From an uncultured Eubacterium sp. (GTDB lineage: Bacteria; Bacillota; Clostridia; Lachnospirales; Lachnospiraceae), in NCBI GenBank assembly GCA_949959185.1, contig CATLIX010000003.1, positions 40,296 through 104,295 on the forward strand: a stretch of 64,000 nucleotides of DNA, read 5' to 3'. Shown here piece by piece: positions 9,094-20,236 of this stretch (positions are counted from its first letter, which is position 1; each line of letters begins with the position of its first letter). A program made the translations under genes and the position numbers. The notes under the pieces are model-generated. The model worked only from the letters and a program-made list of their open reading frames with translations. It did not search any database and was not told where the DNA came from.

Positions 9094-9975
9094 ATGATAT
9101 GTGAGATTCAAAAATTTGTTCAGTATATGAGAGAGATTCGGAAAACTTCTGATAACACGGTGGTTTCCTATGAGCGTGATTTGAGAAAGATGAATCAGTT
9201 TTTTCAGGAGCAGGGCATTGAACAGGTAAATCAGATTACTGCTACGGGACTGAATTCCTATATTCTGTTTCAGGAGAGACAGGGAAGGAAGCCCTCTACC
9301 ATTTCCAGAAGCGTTGCGGCCCTGAAAGCGTTTTTTCATTATCTGCAGAAAGAGGGATATCTGGCAGAAGATATTGCTGAAGAGTTAAAGGCTCCCAGAG
9401 TGGAGAAAAAAGTGCCGGCTGTACTGACAAGAGAAGAAACGGTACGGCTGTTAGAGGAAGCAAAGGGAAGGAGCCCCAAAGAACTCCGGGACAGCGCCAT
9501 GCTGGAATTGCTGTATGCCACCGGGATTCGGGTATCGGAACTGATTTCACTGAAAGTATCGGATGTAAATCTGCAGATGGAATATATCACCTGCCGGGAT
9601 GGAAGCAGAGAACGGATTGTCCCCTTTGGAACGGTTGCAAAACAGGCGCTGGAACGATATTTGCAGGAAGGGCGTCCGGCCATGACAGATACAGGCAGCC
9701 CGTATCTGTTTACTAATTGTTCCGGTCAGGCCATGAGCCGTCAGGGATTCTGGAAACTGGTGAAATCTTACGGGAGAAAAGCAGGAATTACCGGAGAATT
9801 AACGCCTCATACATTGCGCCATTCCTTTGCGGTTCACCTGGTCAGCAACGGTGCGGATTTGCATTCGGTAAAAGAAATGCTGGGACATTCGGATATTTCA
9901 ACCACGCAGATGTATGCGCGGATGACACAGAATCGTGTCCGGGAGGTATATGCCAGGACACATCCCAGAGGATGA
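9094..9975 (+). CDS. xerD: Tyrosine recombinase XerD
   Basis: The 293-residue protein has the N-terminal SAM-like core-binding domain (VSYERDLRKM) and the catalytic domain with Arg in ATGIRVSEL, HTLRHSF, GHSDISTTQMYAR and the nucleophilic Tyr. It resolves chromosome dimers at dif. The beta-hairpin lysine of E. coli XerD (GKGNKERLVP) corresponds to CRDGSRERIVP here, so the usual Lys position is Asp by simple alignment. The context is housekeeping, not an integrase of the island. Confidence 0.93.
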   Translation: MICEIQKFVQYMREIRKTSDNTVVSYERDLRKMNQFFQEQGIEQVNQITATGLNSYILFQERQGRKPSTISRSVAALKAFFHYLQKEGYLAEDIAEELKAPRVEKKVPAVLTREETVRLLEEAKGRSPKELRDSAMLELLYATGIRVSELISLKVSDVNLQMEYITCRDGSRERIVPFGTVAKQALERYLQEGRPAMTDTGSPYLFTNCSGQAMSRQGFWKLVKSYGRKAGITGELTPHTLRHSFAVHLVSNGADLHSVKEMLGHSDISTTQMYARMTQNRVREVYARTHPRG

Positions 9976-9995
9976 TTAAAAATAAAATAAAAGGA

Positions 9996-10027
9996 AAGAG
10001 GGCTGTTGTAAAACAGCCCCCTTTTGT
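9996..10027. terminator. Bidirectional terminator between xerD and aroF
   Basis: Arms GGGCTGTT and AACAGCCC flank a short loop. A-rich sequence lies before and TTTT after, so it can serve both convergent genes. Confidence 0.8.
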
Positions 10028-10030
10028 GTA

Positions 10031-11062
10031 TTATACGTTCATTTCTGCAATCTGATAAATCAAATCTTCCGATTCTGCCCATCCCAGGCAGGGGTCTGTG
10101 ATGGACTTTCCATAGACATGTTCCCCCACTTTCTGGCAGCCAGGTTCCAGATAGCTTTCAATCATGACGCCTTTGACAATTTTTTTGATTTCAGGAGAAA
10201 TCTTACGGTTGTGCATGATTTCCTTTACAATCCGAATCTGCTGCTCGTACTGCTTGTTGGAGTTGGAATGATTGGAGTCAATGATGGCGGCGGGATGCTG
10301 AAGTTCCATTTTATCATACATCTGAATCAGGCGTTCCAGATCTTCATAGTGGTAATTGGGAATGCAGACGCCGCGTTTGTTGACAGCTCCCCGCAGAACC
10401 ACATGAGTAAGGGGATTTCCAGTGGTGCTCACTTCATAGCCCCGGAATACAAAATGATGGGGATGCTGGCCTGCATATACGGAATTGAGCATTACGGAGA
10501 AATCGCCGCTGGTGGGATTTTTCATTCCGGCAGGCACGTCGAAGCCGCTGACGGTGAGACGATGGTGCTGGTCTTCTACAGAGCGGGCGCCGATGGCCAC
10601 ATAGGACAGCAGATCTTCCACATAAGGCCAGTTTTCAGGATAGAGCATTTCATCTGCGGAGGAAAGGCCGCTTTCTTCCAGAGCCCGGATATGCATTTTG
10701 CGCATGGCAATCAGGCCGGCAAGCATATCCGGCCTTTTTTCCGGATCCGGCTGGTGGGCGATACCTTTATAGCCTTCTCCTGTGGTACGGGGTTTGTTGG
10801 TGTAAATCCGGGGAACGATAACGAGGCGGTCCGCTACCTTTTCCTGTACTTTGCACAGGCGGCTGATATAGTCGCAGACAGAATCTTCATTGTCAGCGGA
10901 ACATGGGCCGATGATTACCAGAAATTTATTGGATGCTCCGGTAATAATGTCACGAATCATCCGGTCACGGCCTTGTTTTGTCTGAACCGCCTGTTTGGAT
11001 AAGGCATATTCCTGTTTGATTTCTTCCGGAGCCGGAAGTTTTTTTAAAAATGAAAAACTCAT
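10031..11062 (-). CDS. aroF: DAHP synthase (AroG/AroF type)
   Basis: This first enzyme of the shikimate pathway joins phosphoenolpyruvate and erythrose 4-phosphate. Motifs of the type I enzyme are VIIGPCSA, TNKPRTT, GARSVEDQHHR, FRGYE and DSNHSNS. An upstream in-frame ATG (11083) has no ribosome binding site, while the ATG at 11062 follows AGGAG by nine bases, giving 343 residues. It lies downstream of aroE on the same strand and is probably co-transcribed. Which aromatic amino acid inhibits it cannot be told. Confidence 0.95.
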   Translation of the reverse strand: MSFSFLKKLPAPEEIKQEYALSKQAVQTKQGRDRMIRDIITGASNKFLVIIGPCSADNEDSVCDYISRLCKVQEKVADRLVIVPRIYTNKPRTTGEGYKGIAHQPDPEKRPDMLAGLIAMRKMHIRALEESGLSSADEMLYPENWPYVEDLLSYVAIGARSVEDQHHRLTVSGFDVPAGMKNPTSGDFSVMLNSVYAGQHPHHFVFRGYEVSTTGNPLTHVVLRGAVNKRGVCIPNYHYEDLERLIQMYDKMELQHPAAIIDSNHSNSNKQYEQQIRIVKEIMHNRKISPEIKKIVKGVMIESYLEPGCQKVGEHVYGKSITDPCLGWAESEDLIYQIAEMNV

Positions 11063-11144
11063 GGGTGTCGTCTCCTTTCTCATTGTCTGATGTTATCCGG
11101 ATAATTGCAAAACTGTTAAGTTTTGCAGTCATCTGTGTCTGGTG

Positions 11145-12026
11145 CTATTGCCTGTCAGAAAAGTATTTTTCCTTAATTAATTCCACCGGCATTTCCTGTC
11201 CGGTCCAGCATCGGAAGGCTTCCGCACCCTGGTACAGCAGCATATACAGCCCGTTCAGGCAGGGGCAGCCCTGTGTTCTGGCCTGTTTCAGAAGTAATGT
11301 TTCTTTGGGGTTGTAAATAATATCGGATACGATTAAATTACCGTGCAGCATGGAAGCATCCGGAATGGGACTGACAGAGCAGTCCGGAGACATGCCCACA
11401 CTGGTGGCATTGGTGAGGATGGCGCTTTCGGAAATGCTTTCTGCCAGCAGAGAAGAGTTATCCATATCCATAAGCCGGATATGGCAGCCTGTTTCCTCTG
11501 CGGTTCTGGAACAGAATGCCGCCGCTTTGTCCCAGGAACTGTTTTTCCGTTTGAACATGTCAATGGCGGACACGCCGTCCAGCGCTGCCTGAACGCAGAT
11601 GGCAGCGGCAGCGCCTCCTGCGCCCAAAAGAGTCATTTTTTTCCCGATGATGTGGTGGCCTTTTTCAGAAAGGGAACGCATATAGCCTGCCCCGTCTGTG
11701 GTGTGGCCTGTCAGGCGGTGATTTTTTACGATTACCGTGTTGACTGCGCCGGCCAGGCGAGCCGCCGGAGTCAGTTCGTCTAACAGAGGCAGAATATGTA
11801 CTTTTAAAGGCATAGTCAGATTAAATCCGCAGATTCCTGCCGTATTCAGTCCTTCCACGGTGGTTTTTAAGTCTTCCGGCTTTATGTCAAAGGCAAGATA
11901 CACATAATCAAGGCCAAGCTGACGGAAAGCCTCATTGTGCATCTGGGGAGAAATACTGTGGGCCACCGGACTGCCCAGCAGGGCGGTCAGTTTTGTGGTT
12001 CCTGTTATTTCATAATTTCCATTCAT
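11145..12026 (-). CDS. aroE: Shikimate dehydrogenase
   Basis: AroE reduces 3-dehydroshikimate with NADPH. The substrate site LLGSPVAHSISPQMHNEAF, the TMPLK region, the dinucleotide motif GAGGAAAAI and the C-terminal QGAEAF stretch are all present. An ATG at 12086 is possible, but ATG 12026 has AGGTGA at good spacing and starts just before the conserved domain (293 residues). It is divergent from aroD and upstream of aroF. Confidence 0.95.
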   Translation of the reverse strand: MNGNYEITGTTKLTALLGSPVAHSISPQMHNEAFRQLGLDYVYLAFDIKPEDLKTTVEGLNTAGICGFNLTMPLKVHILPLLDELTPAARLAGAVNTVIVKNHRLTGHTTDGAGYMRSLSEKGHHIIGKKMTLLGAGGAAAAICVQAALDGVSAIDMFKRKNSSWDKAAAFCSRTAEETGCHIRLMDMDNSSLLAESISESAILTNATSVGMSPDCSVSPIPDASMLHGNLIVSDIIYNPKETLLLKQARTQGCPCLNGLYMLLYQGAEAFRCWTGQEMPVELIKEKYFSDRQ

Positions 12027-12093
12027 AGTATCACCTGTTATTTTATAAAATAGTTCCATTCCCAGGGTACCTGCGAACAGTAACATTAAGTAT

Positions 12094-12131
12094 GTAACAG
12101 TTCAGATAAGCTGTCCTGTCTGAACTGTTAC
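12094..12131. promoter_or_regulatory. Perfect 13-bp inverted repeat between aroE and aroD
   Basis: GTAACAGTTCAGA (12094-12106) and TCTGAACTGTTAC (12119-12131) flank 12 bases. A third, partial copy GAACAGTAAC lies at about 12075. There is no T-run, so an operator for the divergent shikimate genes is more likely than a terminator. Confidence 0.65.
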
Positions 12132-12170
12132 TTAAGTATCTTAATGGATAATAAAAAATATGTCAATGAC

Positions 12171-12199
12171 TTGCACCTTTTGTTTTTGTAGGGTATACT
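12171..12199 (+). promoter_or_regulatory. aroD-aroK promoter
   Basis: TTGCAC and TATACT are separated by 17 bases, about 35 bases before aroD and 40 bases after the inverted repeat. Confidence 0.75.
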
Positions 12200-12232
12200 T
12201 AGTTCCGAAGTAATCAGAAAGAGGAATCGGCG

Positions 12233-13006
12233 ATGAGAGAACAGCAGGAAAACAGAAAGAAAAAGCAGATTTCCGGAGCCGGAAGGCCTCTGGTCTGTGT
12301 TCCCATTGTGGAGCAGAGCAGAGAAGGGATTCTGGCGTCTGCCAGCCGGATTGCAGAAAAAGGGGCGGATATGGCAGAGTGGCGTCTGGACTGGTGTGAA
12401 AAGGCAGTCCTGAACTGGAGCGAAGCGGAAGGAATTCTGAGAGAACTTTCGGAAGTCTGCCGGGATATGCTTCTGCTTTGTACCTTCCGCAGTAAAAATC
12501 AGGGCGGGCAGATGGAACTTGCAGAAGAAGATTATATTCGGCTGTTGTATCAGATTGGAGAGAGCGGTTTCGGAGATATACTGGATGTGGAGACAGGAGA
12601 GTTGTCTGACCCGGAGAAAGTTATCCGGGAACTGCACAGACATGGCGCCTGCGTTCTGGCGTCACAGCATTATTTTTCCCATACACCGGAAACAGATAAG
12701 ATGGAACGGGAACTGTATCATATGAAAGAGCTGGGAGCTGATGGGGCCAAGCTGGCAGTGATGCCCCGGAAGAATACGGATGTATTGCATATAATGGAAG
12801 CAACCATGCATGTGAAAGACAGGTATCCCTCGTATCCTCTGGTAACCATGGCCATGGGAAAGGAAGGACTTCTTTCCAGGATTGGAGGCCAGATTACCGG
12901 TTCCTGCATTACCTTTGGAACAGTGGGGAAAACTTCTGCACCGGGCCAGATTCCTCTGGAGGATCTGACGGTGATACTTGATAAAATTACAGAAAATCTG
13001 GAGTGA
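12233..13006 (+). CDS. aroD: 3-Dehydroquinate dehydratase, type I
   Basis: The 257-residue protein catalyses the third step of the shikimate pathway through a Schiff base. The barrel motifs are VCVPIVEQS, EWRLDW, DVETGEL, the active His in ASQHYF, the Schiff-base Lys in GAKLAVMP, and SCITFGTVG near the C terminus. It is the first gene of the plus-strand half of the shikimate cluster and is followed four bases later by aroK. Confidence 0.96.
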   Translation: MREQQENRKKKQISGAGRPLVCVPIVEQSREGILASASRIAEKGADMAEWRLDWCEKAVLNWSEAEGILRELSEVCRDMLLLCTFRSKNQGGQMELAEEDYIRLLYQIGESGFGDILDVETGELSDPEKVIRELHRHGACVLASQHYFSHTPETDKMERELYHMKELGADGAKLAVMPRKNTDVLHIMEATMHVKDRYPSYPLVTMAMGKEGLLSRIGGQITGSCITFGTVGKTSAPGQIPLEDLTVILDKITENLE

Positions 13007-13010
13007 TGAA

Positions 13011-13541
13011 ATGAAGCGCAATATATATATGACCGGATTTATGGGCACAGGCAAAACCACGGTCTCCCGTATACTGGAAAAAGAGACCGGATTTGAAATG
13101 GTAGATACGGACGAAGTGATTGCCGGACAGCAGAACAAATCTATAAGAGAAATATTTGAATCAGAGGGAGAAGGGTATTTTCGGAATCTGGAAACAGAGC
13201 TGCTGCGGGAGCTGGGAGCGACGGGCGGAAAAATTGTATCCTGCGGAGGAGGAATCGTGCTGCGGGAGGAAAATGTCCGGCTGATGAAGGAAAGCGGCGT
13301 GGTTGTGTTGCTGACTGCCAGACCTGATACCATATTTTCCAGAGTGCGCCGGGGAACGGATCGTCCGGTGCTGAACAGGAACATGAGTCTGGAATATGTG
13401 GAGAAGCTGCTGGAAGAAAGAATGCCGTATTATCAGGCGGCAGGAGAGGTAATAATAACCACAGATAACAGAACTCCGAGAGAGATTTCCGGAGAAATTA
13501 ATAAAATTTTGAAAAATGGAAAAATTTCTTTTGATTTTTAA
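13011..13541 (+). CDS. aroK: Shikimate kinase
   Basis: AroK phosphorylates shikimate with ATP. Walker A GFMGTGKTT, the DTDEVI metal site, FRNLETELL and CGGGIVLREEN substrate motifs are visible. The frame is open from 12978 inside aroD, but GGAGTGA lies six bases before ATG 13011, which starts the conserved MKRNIYMTGFMG and gives 176 residues. Confidence 0.96.
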   Translation: MKRNIYMTGFMGTGKTTVSRILEKETGFEMVDTDEVIAGQQNKSIREIFESEGEGYFRNLETELLRELGATGGKIVSCGGGIVLREENVRLMKESGVVVLLTARPDTIFSRVRRGTDRPVLNRNMSLEYVEKLLEERMPYYQAAGEVIITTDNRTPREISGEINKILKNGKISFDF

Positions 13542-13559
13542 GAAAAAGTATGTTACAAT
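13531..13559 (+). promoter_or_regulatory. Promoter of tRNA-Arg
   Basis: TTGATT and TACAAT are separated by 17 bases and end 27 bases before the tRNA. The -35 lies inside the last codons of aroK. Confidence 0.75.
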
Positions 13560-13586
13560 ATCAGAGTTCCGAAAAACAACTGAAAA

Positions 13587-13658
13587 GCACCCATAGTTTA
13601 ACGGATAAAATACCAGATTCCGGTTCTGGGGCTGGGGGTTCGATTCCCTCTGGGTGCA
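13587..13658 (+). tRNA. tRNA-Arg (anticodon CCG)
   Basis: The acceptor arms GCACCCA and TGGGTGC pair perfectly with discriminator A. The anticodon stem CCAGA/TCTGG encloses TTCCGGT, giving anticodon CCG, which reads CGG. The T arm is GGGGG-TTCGATT-CCCTC. CCA is not encoded. Confidence 0.93.
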
Positions 13659-13737
13659 CTGAAACTTTTAGTCGCTGCATTTTGTGATTCAGACAGAATG
13701 CAGCCGAATCATATAGATAAGAAATAAAGGAGCAGAT

Positions 13738-14901
13738 ATGAGCGATTCTTTGAATAAAAATAACAATGAACAGTCCGAAAACGGAGTTGAAAATAAAAGT
13801 GATTTTCTGAAAAAAAATGGTAAGATGATTTCCGTGGGAGCAGTGGTAATTGCGCTGGGCGTGGTAGTAGGAGTCACAATGCTCAACGGGAAAGGGAAAG
13901 AGGAGAAAAAGGAGCCTCCGAAAGTACAGCAGGAGGAGGTACAGAAGACTCCGGAAGAACAGGAAGAAAAAACGGACGAGTATACGATGGACGTGCAGCC
14001 GGAAGTGAAGGAGCTGGTGTCCACTTATTATAATGCCTATGCGGCAGGAGATATTGAACAGCTTCAGACTGTGACACAGAATCTTTCCGATATGGAAAAA
14101 AGCTATATTAAAATGATGAATGAATATGTGGAAAGCTACAGTGAGATCACCTGTTACAGCAAGGATGGTCTGGACGAAGGTTCTCACATGGTATCCGCTA
14201 CTTTTAATATGAATTTTCATAATGCGGAGGGCGGACTTCCCGGTATGGATTTCTTCTATGTAAGAACCGGGGAAGACGGAAAACTTTATATCGACAACCG
14301 TTACTGTTCTTTTAACCGTCAGATGAAGGAGCAGGAGACAGAAGCGGAAATTAACGCGTTAATCAGTGAATTTGAAGGCGGGGAAGATGTACAGAAACTC
14401 CGTGCAGAGTTCCAGAGCAAGTATGAAGCTGCCGTAGCGGCAGATGAGAATCTGAAAACAATGGAGAACACTGTGAAAGAGGCAATTGTAGGATGGAAAG
14501 ATTCCTATAATCCGAATGAAAATCAGACAGAAGTTGCCTCCGGAGAAAATAATGAGCAGCCGGAAGAAGCAACGCCGGAAGAAGGGGAAAATCAGGAGAA
14601 TCCGCCTGCTGACAGTCAGCCGGAAGAGACTCCGGAAGCTGCGCCGGAAGAATCTCAGGAGCCGGAGGCTCCGCAGGAAGACAGTACGCCTGAGATTAAT
14701 TATGTGCCGGAAGGAACCGTTCTTACTGCCAACAACAGTTATAATATCCGTGTGTCCATGAATGAATCTGCAGAACTGGTCGGAACTACAGCTCCTGGCG
14801 ACAGTATCAAAGTAATTCTGAGTTATGCAGAGGGCTGGACCAAGGTGGAATGGAAGGAAAAGACAGGATATATCCGGACTGATTTGCTGTTGAATAATTA
14901 A
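13738..14901 (+). CDS. Membrane-anchored protein with C-terminal SH3 domain
   Basis: The 387-residue protein has a short cytoplasmic N terminus, one membrane segment (about 36-53), a middle globular domain (about 85-265) with the start VKELVSTYYNAYAAGD, a Pro/Glu-rich low-complexity linker, and a bacterial SH3-like domain (about 320-387: YNIRVSMNESAELVGT, GWTKVEWKEKTGYIRTDLL). SH3 domains of this kind usually bind cell-wall peptides. It is a surface protein of unknown job. Confidence 0.82.
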   Translation: MSDSLNKNNNEQSENGVENKSDFLKKNGKMISVGAVVIALGVVVGVTMLNGKGKEEKKEPPKVQQEEVQKTPEEQEEKTDEYTMDVQPEVKELVSTYYNAYAAGDIEQLQTVTQNLSDMEKSYIKMMNEYVESYSEITCYSKDGLDEGSHMVSATFNMNFHNAEGGLPGMDFFYVRTGEDGKLYIDNRYCSFNRQMKEQETEAEINALISEFEGGEDVQKLRAEFQSKYEAAVAADENLKTMENTVKEAIVGWKDSYNPNENQTEVASGENNEQPEEATPEEGENQENPPADSQPEETPEAAPEESQEPEAPQEDSTPEINYVPEGTVLTANNSYNIRVSMNESAELVGTTAPGDSIKVILSYAEGWTKVEWKEKTGYIRTDLLLNN

Positions 14902-14954
14902 ATGTTCATGTCCGGTGAGGTCGGCGATTTTCAGTCACCAACTATATAGAAAAC

Positions 14955-14991
14955 AGAGAGAATTGCCTGAAAGGGTAATTCTCTTTTTTCT
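14955..14991 (+). terminator. Terminator after the SH3 protein
   Basis: Arms AGAGAATT and AATTCTCT enclose GCCTGAAAGGGT, and TTTTTT follows. Confidence 0.8.
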
Positions 14992-14993
14992 TC

Positions 14994-15277
14994 TACAGGA
15001 AAGAACTTGTCACGCTAAAGCGTGAAAGTGCCTTTCTGTAGAAGAAAATTAAGATGCGCAGTTCGCGGAAAGGAAGTTTATTGCCAGGCAATCCGCTCAC
15101 GCGCGGAGAATACGCTGTGCGCATTCTTTTCATCTTACAGGAAAGAACTTGTCACGCTAAAGCGTGAAAGTGCCTTTCTGTAGAAGAAAATTAAGATGCG
15201 CAGTTCGCGGAAAGGAAGTTTATTGCCAGGCAATCCGCTCACGCGCGGAGAATACGCTGTGCGCATTCTTTTTATCA
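14994..15277. repeat. 142-bp direct tandem repeat, two near-identical copies
   Basis: Copies run 14994-15135 and 15136-15277 and differ only in the last few bases. Each copy holds two hairpins: one with arms TCACGC/GCGTGA and outer arms TACAGGAAAG/CTTTCTGTA, and one with outer arms AGATGCGCA/TGCGCATTCT around CGCGG/CCGCG-type pairing. The 480-base gap 14902-15381 holds only this and the terminator. Diverged relatives sit at about 1206 and 7531. Confidence 0.92.
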
Positions 15278-15381
15278 TATCAAAACAAAAGCCTGTATAA
15301 AATAAGCAAAATGTTTCAATCTAATAGGAAAAACAGCGTAACAGAACATACGGAGCTGTTACAGCAGATCAGGAGGAAACC

Positions 15382-15813
15382 ATGCGTAATTATCAGGAGA
15401 TAAATGTTTTGAAAGAAACCAGAAAGAATGCGGCCATGGCCGTAAACGCCATTGATGTACTGATGGGAAAAATTTACAATCAGGAGTTTGCTTATGAACT
15501 GACGTCACAGAGAAGCCGGTTTCAGGATTTTGAAAGAAAAGCGGAGGCCGGATTATGGGAGCACGGGCTGACGCCCAGGGAGTCCGGACTGGAAAAAGCC
15601 ATGCTGTGGGGCGCCATACAGGCCAATACCATGCTGAATATCAGCACCCCTCATGTGGCGGACATGATGATACAGGGGAATACAAGGGGAATTACAGATT
15701 TGCTGAAAGTGAAGCATAACAATAAAAATACCGGAAGTTTTGCCAATGAACTGGCGGAAGAACTGATGGATTTTGAAGAAGAAAATATAGAGCGGTTAAA
15801 AAGATTTTTATAA
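15382..15813 (+). CDS. Conserved hypothetical protein, mostly helical
   Basis: The 143-residue protein has no motif that I recognise. It is predicted helical and soluble, with no signal peptide, and ends in an acidic stretch before ERLKRFL. A good AGGAGG stands before the ATG and the frame ends 17 bases before rluF, so the two are likely co-transcribed. Proteins of this look are frequent in Lachnospiraceae, but I cannot assign a function. Confidence 0.75.
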   Translation: MRNYQEINVLKETRKNAAMAVNAIDVLMGKIYNQEFAYELTSQRSRFQDFERKAEAGLWEHGLTPRESGLEKAMLWGAIQANTMLNISTPHVADMMIQGNTRGITDLLKVKHNNKNTGSFANELAEELMDFEEENIERLKRFL

Positions 15814-15830
15814 AGGTGTGGGGATAAGCA

Positions 15831-18640
<2,810 letters not shown>

Positions 18641-18686
18641 TTCAGAATATACAAAAACGGGAATCATAGAGAAAGAAGGGAAAATT

Positions 18687-19622
18687 ATGCCAATCAAAGT
18701 GCAAAGTGACCTGCCGGCGAAGGAAACGCTGGAGCGGGAAAATGTATTTACCATGGATGAAAACAGGGCCATTCACCAGGATATCCGTCCCATCGAAGTG
18801 GGAATACTGAATTTAATGCCTTTAAAAGAAGAGACAGAACTGCAGATTCTGCGGGAACTTTCCAATACTCCCCTGCAGGTGGACGTAACCTTTGTGATGG
18901 CGGGAAGCCATGAATCACGCAATACTTCCAGCAGCCATCTGAATAAATTCTATCACACCTTTGAGGAAATCCGGGAGCGGAAATTCGACGGATTTATTAT
19001 TACGGGAGCGCCGGTGGAACAGATAGAGTATGAGGATGTGGACTACTGGGAAGAATTTAAGGAAATCTGTGCCTGGACCGAGACAAATGTAACCTCCACC
19101 ATGCACCTGTGCTGGGGAGCCCAGGCCGGCCTTTATTATCATTACGGCGTTCAGAAAGAAATGCTGAAACAGAAAATGTTCGGTCTTTTTGAACATCGGG
19201 TACGGAATCGGAAAATCCCTCTGGTCAGGGGCTTTGACGATTATTTTCTGGCGCCTCATTCCAGGCATACCCAGGTACGCAGAGAAGATATTGAAAAAGA
19301 GCCGGAGCTGACCATTCTGGCGGAATCAGAAGAAGCGGGGGTTTTCCTGATTATGGACACCACCGGAAAAAAAGTATTTGTGATGGGCCATCCGGAGTAC
19401 GACAGGATTACTCTCCATACGGAATACATACGGGATAAAGAGAAGGGGCTGGATATCCAGGTTCCGAGGAATTACTATCAGGGGGACGACTGTACCGTCC
19501 GGCCCAACCTGCAGTGGCGGGCCCACGCCAATACCCTGTATACCAACTGGCTGAATTATTATGTCTATCAGGCAACTCCTTACGAGTATACTTCAGTGCC
19601 TGAAAGTATTAAGAAAGAATAA
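18687..19622 (+). CDS. metAA: Homoserine O-acetyltransferase (MetA family)
   Basis: The 311-residue protein activates homoserine for methionine synthesis. It has the MetA motifs ILNLMPLKEETELQ, the nucleophilic Cys in MHLCWGAQA and the His in MGHPEYDR. In TGAPVEQIEYEDVDYW the residue after Val is Glu, the position that in characterised MetA proteins favours acetyl-CoA (Gly favours succinyl-CoA). The start at 18687 follows GAAGGG by nine bases. Confidence 0.94.
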   Translation: MPIKVQSDLPAKETLERENVFTMDENRAIHQDIRPIEVGILNLMPLKEETELQILRELSNTPLQVDVTFVMAGSHESRNTSSSHLNKFYHTFEEIRERKFDGFIITGAPVEQIEYEDVDYWEEFKEICAWTETNVTSTMHLCWGAQAGLYYHYGVQKEMLKQKMFGLFEHRVRNRKIPLVRGFDDYFLAPHSRHTQVRREDIEKEPELTILAESEEAGVFLIMDTTGKKVFVMGHPEYDRITLHTEYIRDKEKGLDIQVPRNYYQGDDCTVRPNLQWRAHANTLYTNWLNYYVYQATPYEYTSVPESIKKE

Positions 19623-19638
19623 AAGAGTCAGAATATCT

Positions 19639-19666
19639 TTGCAAAACCCGGAAACTCTGCTATAAT
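19639..19666 (+). promoter_or_regulatory. Promoter of the Asp23 gene
   Basis: TTGCAA and TATAAT are separated by 16 bases, 33 bases before the ATG at 19699. Confidence 0.7.
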
Positions 19667-19698
19667 AAAAAAATGAATAAGTTTAGGAGGCGTGAACA

Positions 19699-20079
19699 AT
19701 GGCTGAAGACAGAAAGGCATATATGATAAAAGACGATAATCTGGGCGAGGTGCGTATTGCAGATGAGGTAGTTGCAATTATTGCAGGACTGGCGGCTACT
19801 GAGGTGGAAGGCGTAAGTTCCATGGCCGGAAATATTACCAACGAGCTGGTAAGCAAGCTGGGAATGAAGAACCTCTCCAAAGGAATCAAGGTGGAAGTGA
19901 AAGAAAATGTGGTGAAAGTGGACGTTGCACTGAATATCCGGTTCGGATATGCCATTCCGGAGGTTTCCACCAAGGTGCAGGAGCGGGTGAAATCTGCCGT
20001 TGAGAACATGACAGGTCTGGAAGTGAGCCATGTCAATGTGCGCATTGCCAGTGTCAATATGGAAAAACAGAAGCAGTAA
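19699..20079 (+). CDS. Asp23/Gls24 family envelope stress protein
   Basis: The 126-residue protein has the Asp23 core: GEVRIADEVVAIIAGLAATEVEGVSSM, then KGIKVEVKENVVKVDVALNIRFGYAIPEV and VQERVKSAVENMTGLEV. Members lie at the membrane and respond to cell-wall stress. As in many Clostridia it stands directly before nusB, here separated by a terminator, so it is transcribed on its own or with readthrough. Confidence 0.93.
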   Translation: MAEDRKAYMIKDDNLGEVRIADEVVAIIAGLAATEVEGVSSMAGNITNELVSKLGMKNLSKGIKVEVKENVVKVDVALNIRFGYAIPEVSTKVQERVKSAVENMTGLEVSHVNVRIASVNMEKQKQ

Positions 20080-20134
20080 CCGTGCGGCAGGAACCATTCC
20101 TGTATGAAAAGTGAAGGAAGACATATAATATCAT

Positions 20135-20160
20135 AAGGGTGTCATCAGACACCCTTTTCG
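20135..20160 (+). terminator. Terminator between asp23 and nusB
   Basis: Nine-base perfect arms AAGGGTGTC and GACACCCTT enclose ATCA, followed by TT. Confidence 0.75.
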
Positions 20161-20236
20161 TGGGTACAGCCCTGATATGGCCGCCGGTCTGTCATCCGGC
20201 AGGATGGAAGCCGGCAGGTATTGGGAAAGGAAGCAT

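Noticed and set aside
9094..9975. The tyrosine recombinase as integrase of the accessory island
   Set aside because: It lies 20 kb away within core genes, has XerD length and motifs, and sits in its usual housekeeping context.
13587..13658. tRNA-Arg as the attachment site of an island
   Set aside because: Both sides are core genes and no copy of its 3' end with an integrase is seen near it.
14994..15277. The 142-bp repeats as a CRISPR array
   Set aside because: There are only two units, directly joined without spacers, and no cas genes.
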